Shown: in pieces, positions 45,727 to 53,736 of the stretch
How the letters are laid out: each line of letters opens with the position of its first letter
Numbering within the stretch: the first letter of the stretch is position 1
NCBI GenBank assembly: GCA_964406005.1
Contig: CAYOPZ010000014.1
Span: 1-64,000, forward strand
Length of the DNA stretch: 64,000 nucleotides
Source: CAYOPZ01 sp964406005
Lineage (GTDB): Bacteria > Bacteroidota > Bacteroidia > Bacteroidales > SM23-62
Direction: 5' to 3'
The notes under the pieces: model-generated
What the model was told of the DNA's origin: nothing
The model's database searches: none
Seen by the model: the letters and a program-made list of their open reading frames with translations, nothing else
Made by a program: the position numbers and the translations under genes

Positions 45727-47310
45727 ATGAAAAGACGAACTCTTGTTACGACCATCATTATTTCAATTGTGGTCGTCGCCATCCTGATATATTCACTCGC
45801 ATCTGCCGATGAATCGTCCAAGCCCCTCGAAGGGGAAGTAAGTTTCGGGAAATTTGAGGTCGTAGTGAGCGTAACCGGAGAACTGGAAGCGTTGAGATCT
45901 ACCGATATTAAGGCACCTGAGGCGCTGGGGAGCCGTGAACTGCGTTTCCGGGAGCTCACCATTTCAGACCTGATTCCTGAGGGAACCATTGTCAATGAGG
46001 GGGATTACGTGGCAACCCTTGACCGTTCGGAAGCTGACAATGAGTATAAGGATTTGCTCGATCAGCTGGAGGTAGCGGAATCACAATACAATTCTTTGAT
46101 GCTTGATACAACCCTGCAACTCCGGGATTTGCGTGAAGAACTGGTCAACCTGAAGTTCAATCTGGAGGAAGCTCAGATCACCCTCGAGCAGAGCCAGTTT
46201 GAACCTCCCGCAACCATACGGCAGGCCCAGATCAACCTTGACAAGGCCCAGCGCGCCTATGATCAGGCACAGGAGAATTATGATATCAAGGTTGAACAGA
46301 TTAAGGCAGATATACTCGAAGCAAGGCTGGATCTGACCAGGACCCGCCGCAGGGCCAATGAGATGCAAAGCGTACTCGAAAAATTTGTCATTACTGCCCC
46401 TGCTTCGGGAATGGTCATTTACGCACGCGACTGGAACGGGCAGAAAAGGGTTGTCGGCTCCAGTATTAACACCCGCGACCTCACCGTGGCCACCCTGCCG
46501 GATATGTCCGAGATGCTTTCCAAGACCTATGTGAATGAAATCGATATAAGCAAGGTCGAGAGCGGACAGCAGGTACGCATCGGTGTGGATGCCTTTCCCG
46601 AGAAGAAGTTCACCGGTGTGGTGACCAGTGTGGCCAATGTGGGGGAACAGCTTCCCAATACGGATGCCAAGGTTTTCGAAGTGGTGATCCAGCTCAATGA
46701 ATCGGATCCCATTCTCAGGCCTGCCATGACAACCAGTAATTTCATCGTCACCAAGACTTTTGACAATGTTATGTATGTTCCCCTCGAAGCGGTTCATTCG
46801 ACCGACAGCATGACCTTTGTGTATACGAAGAACAATACCAAACAGATTGTCGTTGTGGATGAGGCCAACGACAACGAGATCATCATAGAGGACGGGCTGA
46901 ATGCAGGGGATATCGTTCTTCTGTCGGTCCCGGAAAATGCTGAAGACATGAAAATTACCGGAGTGGAACTGATGGCGCGAATAAAGGAAAAAGAAGCCGA
47001 AGAGAAAAGGCAGGAAGAGCAGGCACAGAGGGAGTTGGAGGAGCAGTACAACGGAACTTTTGGGCCGAGGACCGGGGCGATGCCCCAGGGCGCTGAAGGT
47101 TTTCAGAATCTCAGCGATGAACAGAGGCAGGAAATGATGGAAAATTTCCGGCAGAATATGCCTGAAGGATTTCAGAATCTCAGTGATGAACAGAGGCAGG
47201 AACTTATGAGAAACCGGCCTGCCGGTAGCGGACAGGGCCAGTTCGGAGGAAGGCCTGGCGGCACAACACAGGATCAGGAAGAAGGAGACACACCTCCCAC
47301 AGACAATTAG
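45727..47310 (+). CDS. Periplasmic adaptor (membrane fusion) protein, HlyD/MacA type
   Basis: This 527-residue protein links an inner-membrane permease to a TolC-type outer-membrane channel. An N-terminal membrane segment (about 8-26, TIIISIVVVAILIYSLA) is followed by a barrel-sandwich half (SVTGELEALRSTDIKAPE), a long coiled-coil hairpin (about 100-220), the second half (FVITAPASGMVIYARDW), and beta-barrel domains (about 255-420). The last 90 residues or so are low in complexity, charged and Gln-rich, with a duplicated EGFQNLSDEQRQE motif. The permease and TolC genes follow on the same strand. The substrate is unknown. Confidence 0.9.
   Translation: MKRRTLVTTIIISIVVVAILIYSLASADESSKPLEGEVSFGKFEVVVSVTGELEALRSTDIKAPEALGSRELRFRELTISDLIPEGTIVNEGDYVATLDRSEADNEYKDLLDQLEVAESQYNSLMLDTTLQLRDLREELVNLKFNLEEAQITLEQSQFEPPATIRQAQINLDKAQRAYDQAQENYDIKVEQIKADILEARLDLTRTRRRANEMQSVLEKFVITAPASGMVIYARDWNGQKRVVGSSINTRDLTVATLPDMSEMLSKTYVNEIDISKVESGQQVRIGVDAFPEKKFTGVVTSVANVGEQLPNTDAKVFEVVIQLNESDPILRPAMTTSNFIVTKTFDNVMYVPLEAVHSTDSMTFVYTKNNTKQIVVVDEANDNEIIIEDGLNAGDIVLLSVPENAEDMKITGVELMARIKEKEAEEKRQEEQAQRELEEQYNGTFGPRTGAMPQGAEGFQNLSDEQRQEMMENFRQNMPEGFQNLSDEQRQELMRNRPAGSGQGQFGGRPGGTTQDQEEGDTPPTDN
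47093..47202 (+). repeat. Two-copy direct repeat in the adaptor gene
   Basis: Two nearly identical stretches of about 40 bases (47093-47133 and 47162-47202), offset by 69 bases, encode the motif EGFQNLSDEQRQE twice in the low-complexity tail. Only a few bases differ between copies. Confidence 0.85.
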
Positions 47311-47338
47311 ATAAAGTAAGGACAAAAACAAAAAGGAT

Positions 47339-48718
47339 ATGAGGCGGTATTTTCACGATATTGTCATTGCCATGGAATCCATCCTGGCCAACAAACTCAA
47401 ATCAGTCCTGACGGGTCTCGGGATCATTTTCGGTGTGGGCGCGGTCATCAGCATGCTGGCCATCGGAAGGGGAGCCCAGCAGGAAATCCTCGACCAGATG
47501 AAAGTGGTGGGCGTGAACAACATTGTGATCTCGCCGATCGTCACACCTGCAGGAGAGGAGGATGAAGATGACAGTGAAAACAAGGAAAAATCGAAATTTT
47601 CACCCGGTCTGACTCTTCTGGATGCCGAATCCATCCAGGAAACGATGCCTACGGTGAAACGGATAAGCCCGGAAATTGCCCTCACAAGCTTCGCGGTCCA
47701 GAGCGGGAAAAGGGAGCAGGCCAAATTGATAGGCGTTTCTAAGGAGTATTTCGATATTTATAATCTGAGTCTGAGCGATGGCGTTTTTTTTAACAGATTT
47801 CAGGAAGACAATGGAGTTCCGGTTTGTGTAATCGGCGCAAATCTGGCAAACATGTTTTTTTCCAAGCAGCGCCCCGTCGGACAGTACATCAAATTTGACA
47901 ATATATGGCTGAAGGTCATTGGTGTGCTGGAACGGACGGATGTCAGCGTGACTGCGTACGAACAGGCCGGCGTGAACGTTTACAACGACAATATTTATAT
48001 TCCCACCAAGACCATGTTGCTTCGTTTCCTGAACAGGGCTCTTGTAAACACGATGAGCGGTCAGACCGCTATAACCGCATTCAGTGAGGGAATGGGACGC
48101 TTTGGAGGCATGATGTTCATGAGGGCGGGTTTCAGTTCCAGTCCCAGCCAGAATACGAGTTCGAATTATCACCAGCTTGACAAGATCGTTGTTCAGGTGA
48201 ATGAATCGTCTGAATTGGAGCCTTCAACCGAGTTTTTAAGCAGGATGATGTTCCGGAGGCACGAAGAGGTCAAGGATTATGAAATAACGGTTCCTGAACT
48301 GCTTCTGAAGCAGGAACAGAGAACCAAGGACATTTTCAATATAGTCCTGGGGGCCATCGCAAGCATTTCGCTTCTTGTGGGGGGGATCGGCATCATGAAT
48401 ATCATGTTCGCCTCGGTCATGGAAAGGATCAAGGAAATCGGGACGCGGCTGGCCATCGGCGCCAAGAAACTGGATATCGTGGTACAGTTCCTTTCCGAGG
48501 CCATCCTGATCAGTGTAACAGGAGGCCTGATCGGTGTACTCCTCGGTATTGTTCTATCCAAGCTCATTACAAAATTCACAGATATAGTAACCATCGTGTC
48601 GCCTTTTTCGGTCATTATCGCGTTTATGGTATCCGCATCGGTAGGTGTTATATTCGGTTATTCACCTGCAAAGCGTGCTTCTGAAAAGGATCCGATCGAA
48701 TCCCTGAGACATGAATAA
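47339..48718 (+). CDS. ABC transporter permease, MacB-type FtsX protein
   Basis: This 459-residue protein has the layout of the MacB membrane part without its ATPase domain. There is one helix near the N-terminus (about 20-42, LTGLGIIFGVGAVISMLAIG), a periplasmic core domain (about 45-320), then three helices in an FtsX domain (about 330-455) with GGIGIMNIMFASVMERIKEIG and RLAIGAKKLDIV. It ends PAKRASEKDPIESLRHE, as MacB-like permeases do. It lies 28 bases after the adaptor gene and just before the TolC gene. An ATPase must be supplied from elsewhere. Confidence 0.9.
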   Translation: MRRYFHDIVIAMESILANKLKSVLTGLGIIFGVGAVISMLAIGRGAQQEILDQMKVVGVNNIVISPIVTPAGEEDEDDSENKEKSKFSPGLTLLDAESIQETMPTVKRISPEIALTSFAVQSGKREQAKLIGVSKEYFDIYNLSLSDGVFFNRFQEDNGVPVCVIGANLANMFFSKQRPVGQYIKFDNIWLKVIGVLERTDVSVTAYEQAGVNVYNDNIYIPTKTMLLRFLNRALVNTMSGQTAITAFSEGMGRFGGMMFMRAGFSSSPSQNTSSNYHQLDKIVVQVNESSELEPSTEFLSRMMFRRHEEVKDYEITVPELLLKQEQRTKDIFNIVLGAIASISLLVGGIGIMNIMFASVMERIKEIGTRLAIGAKKLDIVVQFLSEAILISVTGGLIGVLLGIVLSKLITKFTDIVTIVSPFSVIIAFMVSASVGVIFGYSPAKRASEKDPIESLRHE

Positions 48719-48754
48719 GTCATTTTATTGTATCATTCATTAATATTAGCAGAG

Positions 48755-50242
48755 GTGAAAAAAATATCTTTTCCGGGTTTCGTATTATGCTTGTTTCTCC
48801 TGATACCCGGACAGGGGTTTGCACAAACCCGGACCATGCAACTGTCCCTTGAAGATGTGGTCCGGATCGCACAGGAACAATCCCCGTCGGCCATCCTTGC
48901 CAAGCACCAGTTCCGCGGGAGCTACTGGGAGTTCCGGGCATACAGGGCCCAATTACTTCCCGGGCTGTCCCTTTCGGCAACGATTCCCGAATTCAGCAGG
49001 GCCATTGATAAAATCACGACCCCGGAAGGGGATGTTTTTGTGACAAGAAAACAATCGAGCTATAGCCTGGGTGCATCCCTGACGCAGAATATCCCACTTA
49101 CGGGAGGAAGTATTTTTCTGTCCTCCGACCTGGAGCGGGTCGACAACTTTACCAATGCCAGCACTTCATACCTGTCTACACCGGTAAGCATAGGGCTTCG
49201 GCAGCCCATCAAGGATTTCAACAGTTTTCGCTGGGAAAGAAAAATCGAGCCCCTGAGATACGAAGCTGCAAAAAAAAGCTATATCGAAGCCATAGAAAAT
49301 GTGAACCAGCAGGCGGTGAGGAATTTTTTCAATCTCGCACTTGCACAGGTGAACCTTGAGATTGCGGAATTGAATTACAGCAATACGGACTCACTTTACA
49401 AGATCGGACAGGGAAGGTATAATATCGGAACGATCGCCGAGAATGAACTGCTGGAAATGGAACTTTCCTTCCTGAATGCAGGGACAGCACTGAATGAAGC
49501 CAGGACGCAGCTCGAGCTCAATAAGATCCGCCTCAGGTCCTTCCTTGGCTTCAATGAGACTGTTGACATTGAACTGGTTATCCCGGCTGAGATCCCTGAT
49601 CTGGAGATCAATGTGGACCAGGCCCTTGAGCAGGCAAGGCAAAACAGTCCCACCGTCCTTGACCTGCGCAGGCAATTGCTTGAGGCAGACCGGTCGGTGG
49701 CCCAGGCAAAGGCCGAACAGGTATTGACGGCCAGTTTGGTCGCATCTTACGGTTTGACACAGCGGGCAGACGATTATTTATCCGGGGCCTACCGGAATCC
49801 CCAGGATCAGCAAAGACTCAATATCGGGCTGGAAATTCCATTGTTGGACTGGGGGCAAAGAAGGGGAAATTACAGGGTGGCGCAGTCAAACCAGGAAGTG
49901 GTGAAGACCAATGTGGAGCAGGACCAGATTGATTTTGACCAGGAAGTCATGCTTCAGGTCATGCAGTTCAACCTGCAGGACGACCAGCTGAGGATCGCAG
50001 CCAAGGCCGATACCATCGCTCAGCTCCGCTATAATGTTACAAAGGAGCGTTTTTACATCGGTAAGATCGATGTATTTGAATTAAACCTGGCACAAACCGA
50101 CAAGGACAATGCTTCCAGGAGTTACCTCAGCGCATTGCAGAATTACTGGGACTATTATTACAATATAAGGCGACTGACCCTGTATGATTTTGAAAAGCAG
50201 TTACCGCTGGAAGAGGATTTCGACACATTGCTGGAATATTAA
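48755..50242 (+). CDS. TolC family outer-membrane protein
   Basis: This protein of about 495 residues forms the outer-membrane exit duct of a tripartite exporter. It has a signal peptide (KKISFPGFVLCLFLLIPGQGFAQ) and two OEP domains with long helices (for example NQQAVRNFFNLALAQVNLEI and NEARTQLELNKIRLRSFLG). The frame is open to a TTG at 48728, but the GTG at 48755 gives a proper signal peptide and is preferred. It follows the permease gene directly and completes the adaptor-permease-TolC set. Confidence 0.92.
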   Translation: MKKISFPGFVLCLFLLIPGQGFAQTRTMQLSLEDVVRIAQEQSPSAILAKHQFRGSYWEFRAYRAQLLPGLSLSATIPEFSRAIDKITTPEGDVFVTRKQSSYSLGASLTQNIPLTGGSIFLSSDLERVDNFTNASTSYLSTPVSIGLRQPIKDFNSFRWERKIEPLRYEAAKKSYIEAIENVNQQAVRNFFNLALAQVNLEIAELNYSNTDSLYKIGQGRYNIGTIAENELLEMELSFLNAGTALNEARTQLELNKIRLRSFLGFNETVDIELVIPAEIPDLEINVDQALEQARQNSPTVLDLRRQLLEADRSVAQAKAEQVLTASLVASYGLTQRADDYLSGAYRNPQDQQRLNIGLEIPLLDWGQRRGNYRVAQSNQEVVKTNVEQDQIDFDQEVMLQVMQFNLQDDQLRIAAKADTIAQLRYNVTKERFYIGKIDVFELNLAQTDKDNASRSYLSALQNYWDYYYNIRRLTLYDFEKQLPLEEDFDTLLEY

Positions 50243-50258
50243 TCCCCTGCTTCTTAAG

Positions 50259-51080
50259 ATGCAAAAGGCCGGAGCATATATCGCCATTGTTTGCGGTCTC
50301 TTGATTTGCTTTTGCACCAGGGAGAAATCCCCGGATAAATCCCCTGAGGCCGGACCGGAAACCAGGATAGTAAAGGAGTTTTATCCCAACGGCCGGCTCA
50401 AATCCGCAACGGAAGCAGTCGGAAAGCTGCGGCAGGGCCTTTCCCGGGAATACCGCGCGGACGGAACGCTGGAAAGTGAAATATATTACGATCAGAACCG
50501 GAAGCACGGTTCGGCGAAAAGCTATTATGCCGACGGCAAAACCGTAAAGAACGAGTTGCGTTATGTGAACGGCTACAGGCAGGGGGATGCAAAATGGTAT
50601 TACCAGAGCGGAAAAATATACCGCGTAACACCCTACGAGAAAAATCAGATCAACGGCGTACGGTACATTTATTATGAGAACGGCAATCTCCAGGCAGAGA
50701 TCCCCTACCAGGAAAGCCAGCCGGGTACCGGCCTGAAGGAGTATACCCCCAACGGCAGCCTGAAAGCATTCAGCGCTGTAATCCGGATTGAGGAGGCAGA
50801 CCGGCTCGACCGGGAAAACAGATACTCTCTGGTTCTGTCCATGTCTGACGGCAGCCGGAATGTGGAGTTTTTTACCGGCGAGCTTACCGGCGGGAAGTAT
50901 TGGAACGATGAGCTGACACCTGTACCGACCGAGAACGGGACCGGGAGAATCGATTTTATTATTTCAAGGGGGAAATTCAGGATGGAAACAATCAACATCG
51001 TGGCAAGGGTGCGCACAAGCCTGGGAAATCCCAGGATTCTGCAAAAAGAGTATTACCTGGCAGTTGAAAACAGGTTTTGA
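50259..51080 (+). CDS. MORN/YwqK-repeat lipoprotein
   Basis: This protein of about 273 residues has a short lipoprotein signal (ICFC at about 18-21) and then at least five MORN_2 repeats of about 22 residues, each with a pattern like FYPNGRLKSA, YRADGTLESEIYY, YYADGKTVKNELRY and YYENGNLQAEIPY. The last third is a different, beta-rich domain. Databases often call this family 'YwqK antitoxin', a name without support here: no toxin gene is present. The frame extends to 50184 inside the TolC gene; the ATG at 50259 just before the signal peptide is the likely start. It is probably co-transcribed with the export cassette. Confidence 0.85.
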   Translation: MQKAGAYIAIVCGLLICFCTREKSPDKSPEAGPETRIVKEFYPNGRLKSATEAVGKLRQGLSREYRADGTLESEIYYDQNRKHGSAKSYYADGKTVKNELRYVNGYRQGDAKWYYQSGKIYRVTPYEKNQINGVRYIYYENGNLQAEIPYQESQPGTGLKEYTPNGSLKAFSAVIRIEEADRLDRENRYSLVLSMSDGSRNVEFFTGELTGGKYWNDELTPVPTENGTGRIDFIISRGKFRMETINIVARVRTSLGNPRILQKEYYLAVENRF

Positions 51081-52646
51081 TCATTCAATGGAATTCAGCT
51101 TCAGTTTCAGATCGGTATTCTCCGGAGCGTAACCGAGGCCTTTCAGGAGCACTTCACGGGATCTGCCGATCATTCCACTTCGGTAATAGTATATCGCTGC
51201 CGATGAATAGGACCGGCCGAGAAGGTTAGGGTCAATGTCAAGGTAAGGATTCCTGTCGATAAGATCCTCGAAAAGTCTCATGTATTTTTCTCCGGATTCC
51301 CGGTTCTGCAGCTCAAAGGACTCCCCGAAAACTTCAAGGAAGGTTTTCGCTTTTACGTATGTCAGGACATCCTCACTTTCCAGTTCGGTATAGGCAGTAT
51401 CGTATTCCTCGATCCTATCCAGTACCAGAGCCGGGCTGGCAATCCCGGCATAACCTGCCAGGGCTGCCACCAGAAGATTCTGGTTGTTTTCATCCTCCGG
51501 GAATACCCGGAACGCAGCTTCCAGGCAGTCAAGGGCTGCAGAGTAATCGGCCTCCAGGAAATTCTGTCTTCCGTATTCATACAGGTAATGAAACTCGAAT
51601 TCAGAGGCCCGGGCCCCGGGGAGATGTCTGCCCAAATATTCCCGTATACGGAGAATGGTTTCCTCATCTCCCTCCTCGGCAAGGATGGTATGGATGATAT
51701 CGACAAGGTATGCGCTGATCAGTTCCGGTTCTATGCCGTAACCGATCAGCCCGGCTGCCTTAACAAGATACTCCAGGTCTCCTGTTTTATGATAATCCAT
51801 ATGCTGAAGGAAAGCATAGAGTTGTGCAATCAGCAGGTACTGCGTTTTATAGGAGGGATACAGTAGAAATGCCTTTTCGAACTGTGAATATGCATTGCGC
51901 GGATCATCCTGTTCAATGCATAACAGGGCACTGTTCAGATACAGCATTCCGACGATTTCCTTCAGGTTGAAACCGTATCCGGCGAAATAATGGGTTTCAA
52001 ACAAATTCCGTGCGCTGGTATTTTTAAAGGTCTGTTCGTCAATGACTCCCGTACTATGCATGAATTCCACAAAATTGTTCCGGGTTTCATACCCCAACAT
52101 GAAGGTCTGCAAATCCGGAGGCGCGATTTCGAGCATGATGCGCCTGTCTTCCGGGTACGCGATCATATAGATATATGCCGGCCGTTCCCGTATCTCATAG
52201 GGGATACCGACCCGGTCAAAGATGAAGGAATAGATGGCGGCAGCCGTCTGGTAATTGTATTTTCCGTAACGGAACAGATCCCCGAAACCGGCCCGGTAGT
52301 CATAGGAGACCAGAAAGGTTTTACTCACATGGTTTTCAATACGCTCAATCTTCTTTTCTTCACTCAGGTTGTCGAATTTCCTGTCCCGGATTCTGAGAAC
52401 GGTCTCCTCAATAATTTTCCCGATGGATTCCGCCTGGTTTTCATCTGCAGCCATATCCACGGCGACGGCCATGGAAAGGTAATCCGGATTGTCCTTGAAA
52501 TAAGCGGCAAATGTTTCTTTTTCGAATCCGGAAAAATAATGGAGATCTGCCGGACCGAACACGGTATCTGCTCCGGGTATCTGTGCACCTGCCTTAACCA
52601 TGAAAACCGGAAGCAGGATAAGGAATATATGTCTTATCCGAGACAT
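51081..52646 (-). CDS. Secreted protein with transglutaminase-like and TPR regions
   Basis: This 521-residue protein is not a family I can name with certainty. It has a signal peptide (to about residue 21, ending KAGAQ). Residues about 90-180 resemble a transglutaminase-like fold (GDLFRYGKYNYQTAAAIYSF then DRVGIPYEIRERP), but the position where a catalytic cysteine is usual is occupied by Tyr/Asn, so it is probably inactive. From about 220 to the end are helical TPR-like repeats, for example LNSALLCIEQDDPRNAYSQF and YSAALDCLEAAFRVFPEDEN. It is convergent with the MORN gene with no gap, and divergent from mdh. Confidence 0.75.
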   Translation of the reverse strand: MSRIRHIFLILLPVFMVKAGAQIPGADTVFGPADLHYFSGFEKETFAAYFKDNPDYLSMAVAVDMAADENQAESIGKIIEETVLRIRDRKFDNLSEEKKIERIENHVSKTFLVSYDYRAGFGDLFRYGKYNYQTAAAIYSFIFDRVGIPYEIRERPAYIYMIAYPEDRRIMLEIAPPDLQTFMLGYETRNNFVEFMHSTGVIDEQTFKNTSARNLFETHYFAGYGFNLKEIVGMLYLNSALLCIEQDDPRNAYSQFEKAFLLYPSYKTQYLLIAQLYAFLQHMDYHKTGDLEYLVKAAGLIGYGIEPELISAYLVDIIHTILAEEGDEETILRIREYLGRHLPGARASEFEFHYLYEYGRQNFLEADYSAALDCLEAAFRVFPEDENNQNLLVAALAGYAGIASPALVLDRIEEYDTAYTELESEDVLTYVKAKTFLEVFGESFELQNRESGEKYMRLFEDLIDRNPYLDIDPNLLGRSYSSAAIYYYRSGMIGRSREVLLKGLGYAPENTDLKLKLNSIE

Positions 52647-52653
52647 ACTGTAA

Positions 52654-52661
52654 CAAAGATA
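52654..52661 (-). promoter_or_regulatory. -7 promoter box TATCTTTG
   Basis: This full TAnnTTTG match on the minus strand is seven bases upstream of the TPR protein start codon, giving a leader of only a few bases. Confidence 0.5.
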
Positions 52662-52717
52662 GCAATCACTATGATTAAGAACATGTCATATGATCGACAA
52701 CCCTGCAATTTTTAAAG

Positions 52718-52725
52718 TAAATTTG
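52718..52725 (+). promoter_or_regulatory. -7 promoter box TAAATTTG
   Basis: This full TAnnTTTG match lies 23 bases upstream of the mdh ATG. It is divergent from the minus-strand box at 52654-52661. Confidence 0.5.
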
Positions 52726-52748
52726 ATGGAACAGTAAATCAATATCAC

Positions 52749-53687
52749 ATGGAAAAAATAACTGTAATCGGCGCCGGTAATGTAGGTGCCACCTGTGCCA
52801 ATGTGCTGGCACATAAAAATCTTTCAAAAGAAGTTGTTCTTGTAGACATCAGGTCCGGAATTGCCGAGGGAAAAGCCCTCGATATCTGGCAGACCTCATC
52901 CATTAACGGTTTTAATACCAGGGTGGTCGGGGTTACGGATGATTACAAGCGCACCGAAGGTTCAGGAATTGTCATCATCACCTCGGGCATGCCCCGGAAG
53001 CCGGGAATGTCAAGGGATGACCTGATCAAAACCAATGCCGGTATCGTCAAGGATGTTACCCTTAAGTCTGTAAAGGCTTCACCGGATGCCATCATTATTG
53101 TTGTTTCCAATCCATTGGATGTAATGACATATGCGGCACTGAAAGCTTCCGGGAAGCCCCAAGATAAAGTCTTCGGGATGGCCGGGATACTGGACATCGG
53201 AAGATTCAAGGCGTTCATTGCCGAAGCGCTGGATGTCTCCCCGCTTGACATCAATGCACTCCTGATGGGCGGGCATGGCGATACCATGGTTCCGCTGCCG
53301 CGCTATACTTCAGTCTGTGGCATACCCCTTACCGAATTGATGTCCGCGGAACAGATCGAACAAATTGTCCAGAGGACACGCAAAGGAGGAGGGGAGCTGG
53401 TACAGCTTATGGGGACATCTGCATGGTATGCGCCGGGTGCCGCCGTTGCCCAGATGGCAGAGGCGATCGTGGACGACCAGAAGCGCATCTTTCCGGTATC
53501 CACCCTGTTGAAAGGCCAGTTCGGACTGAAGGATGTTTTTATGGGCATGCCTGTCAAGCTTGGCAAAAACGGGATTGAAGAGATTCTCGATATCAAGCTC
53601 GAGAAAGACGAACAGGCCCTTCTGGAAACTTCCGCCAAGGCTGTCAAAAGCGTTATGGATGTGTTTGACGGAATGAATATTATTTAA
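52749..53687 (+). CDS. mdh: Malate dehydrogenase (NAD, LDH-like type)
   Basis: This 312-residue enzyme interconverts malate and oxaloacetate in the TCA cycle. The NAD-binding motif is GAGNVGAT (residues 8-15), with Asp33 in VLVDIRSG favouring NAD over NADP. The substrate loop has SGMPRKPGMSRDDL with the mobile arginine, and the catalytic histidine is His176 in MGGHGDTMVP. Length and motifs place it in the group 3 (LDH-like) malate dehydrogenases found across Bacteroidota. It is a single gene behind a TAAATTTG box, with the secDF promoter box just after it. Confidence 0.96.
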   Translation: MEKITVIGAGNVGATCANVLAHKNLSKEVVLVDIRSGIAEGKALDIWQTSSINGFNTRVVGVTDDYKRTEGSGIVIITSGMPRKPGMSRDDLIKTNAGIVKDVTLKSVKASPDAIIIVVSNPLDVMTYAALKASGKPQDKVFGMAGILDIGRFKAFIAEALDVSPLDINALLMGGHGDTMVPLPRYTSVCGIPLTELMSAEQIEQIVQRTRKGGGELVQLMGTSAWYAPGAAVAQMAEAIVDDQKRIFPVSTLLKGQFGLKDVFMGMPVKLGKNGIEEILDIKLEKDEQALLETSAKAVKSVMDVFDGMNII

Positions 53688-53700
53688 GCGGAAAAATATA

Positions 53701-53708
53701 TATCTTTG
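53701..53708 (+). promoter_or_regulatory. -7 promoter box TATCTTTG
   Basis: This full TAnnTTTG match lies 28 bases upstream of the secDF ATG and 13 bases after the mdh stop codon. Confidence 0.5.
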
Positions 53709-53736
53709 GGCTCCTGAATGACCAAATCAGAATCAG

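Noticed and set aside
46081..47331. Long minus-strand frame of 416 codons opposite the adaptor gene
   Set aside because: It is the mirror of a well-supported adaptor gene. Its sequence is rich in His, Leu and Ile in the way antisense frames are, with no motif or signal peptide that fits.
50259..51080. Toxin-antitoxin system suggested by the 'YwqK antitoxin' family name
   Set aside because: No toxin gene is adjacent, and the protein is a MORN-repeat lipoprotein; the family name is not evidence.
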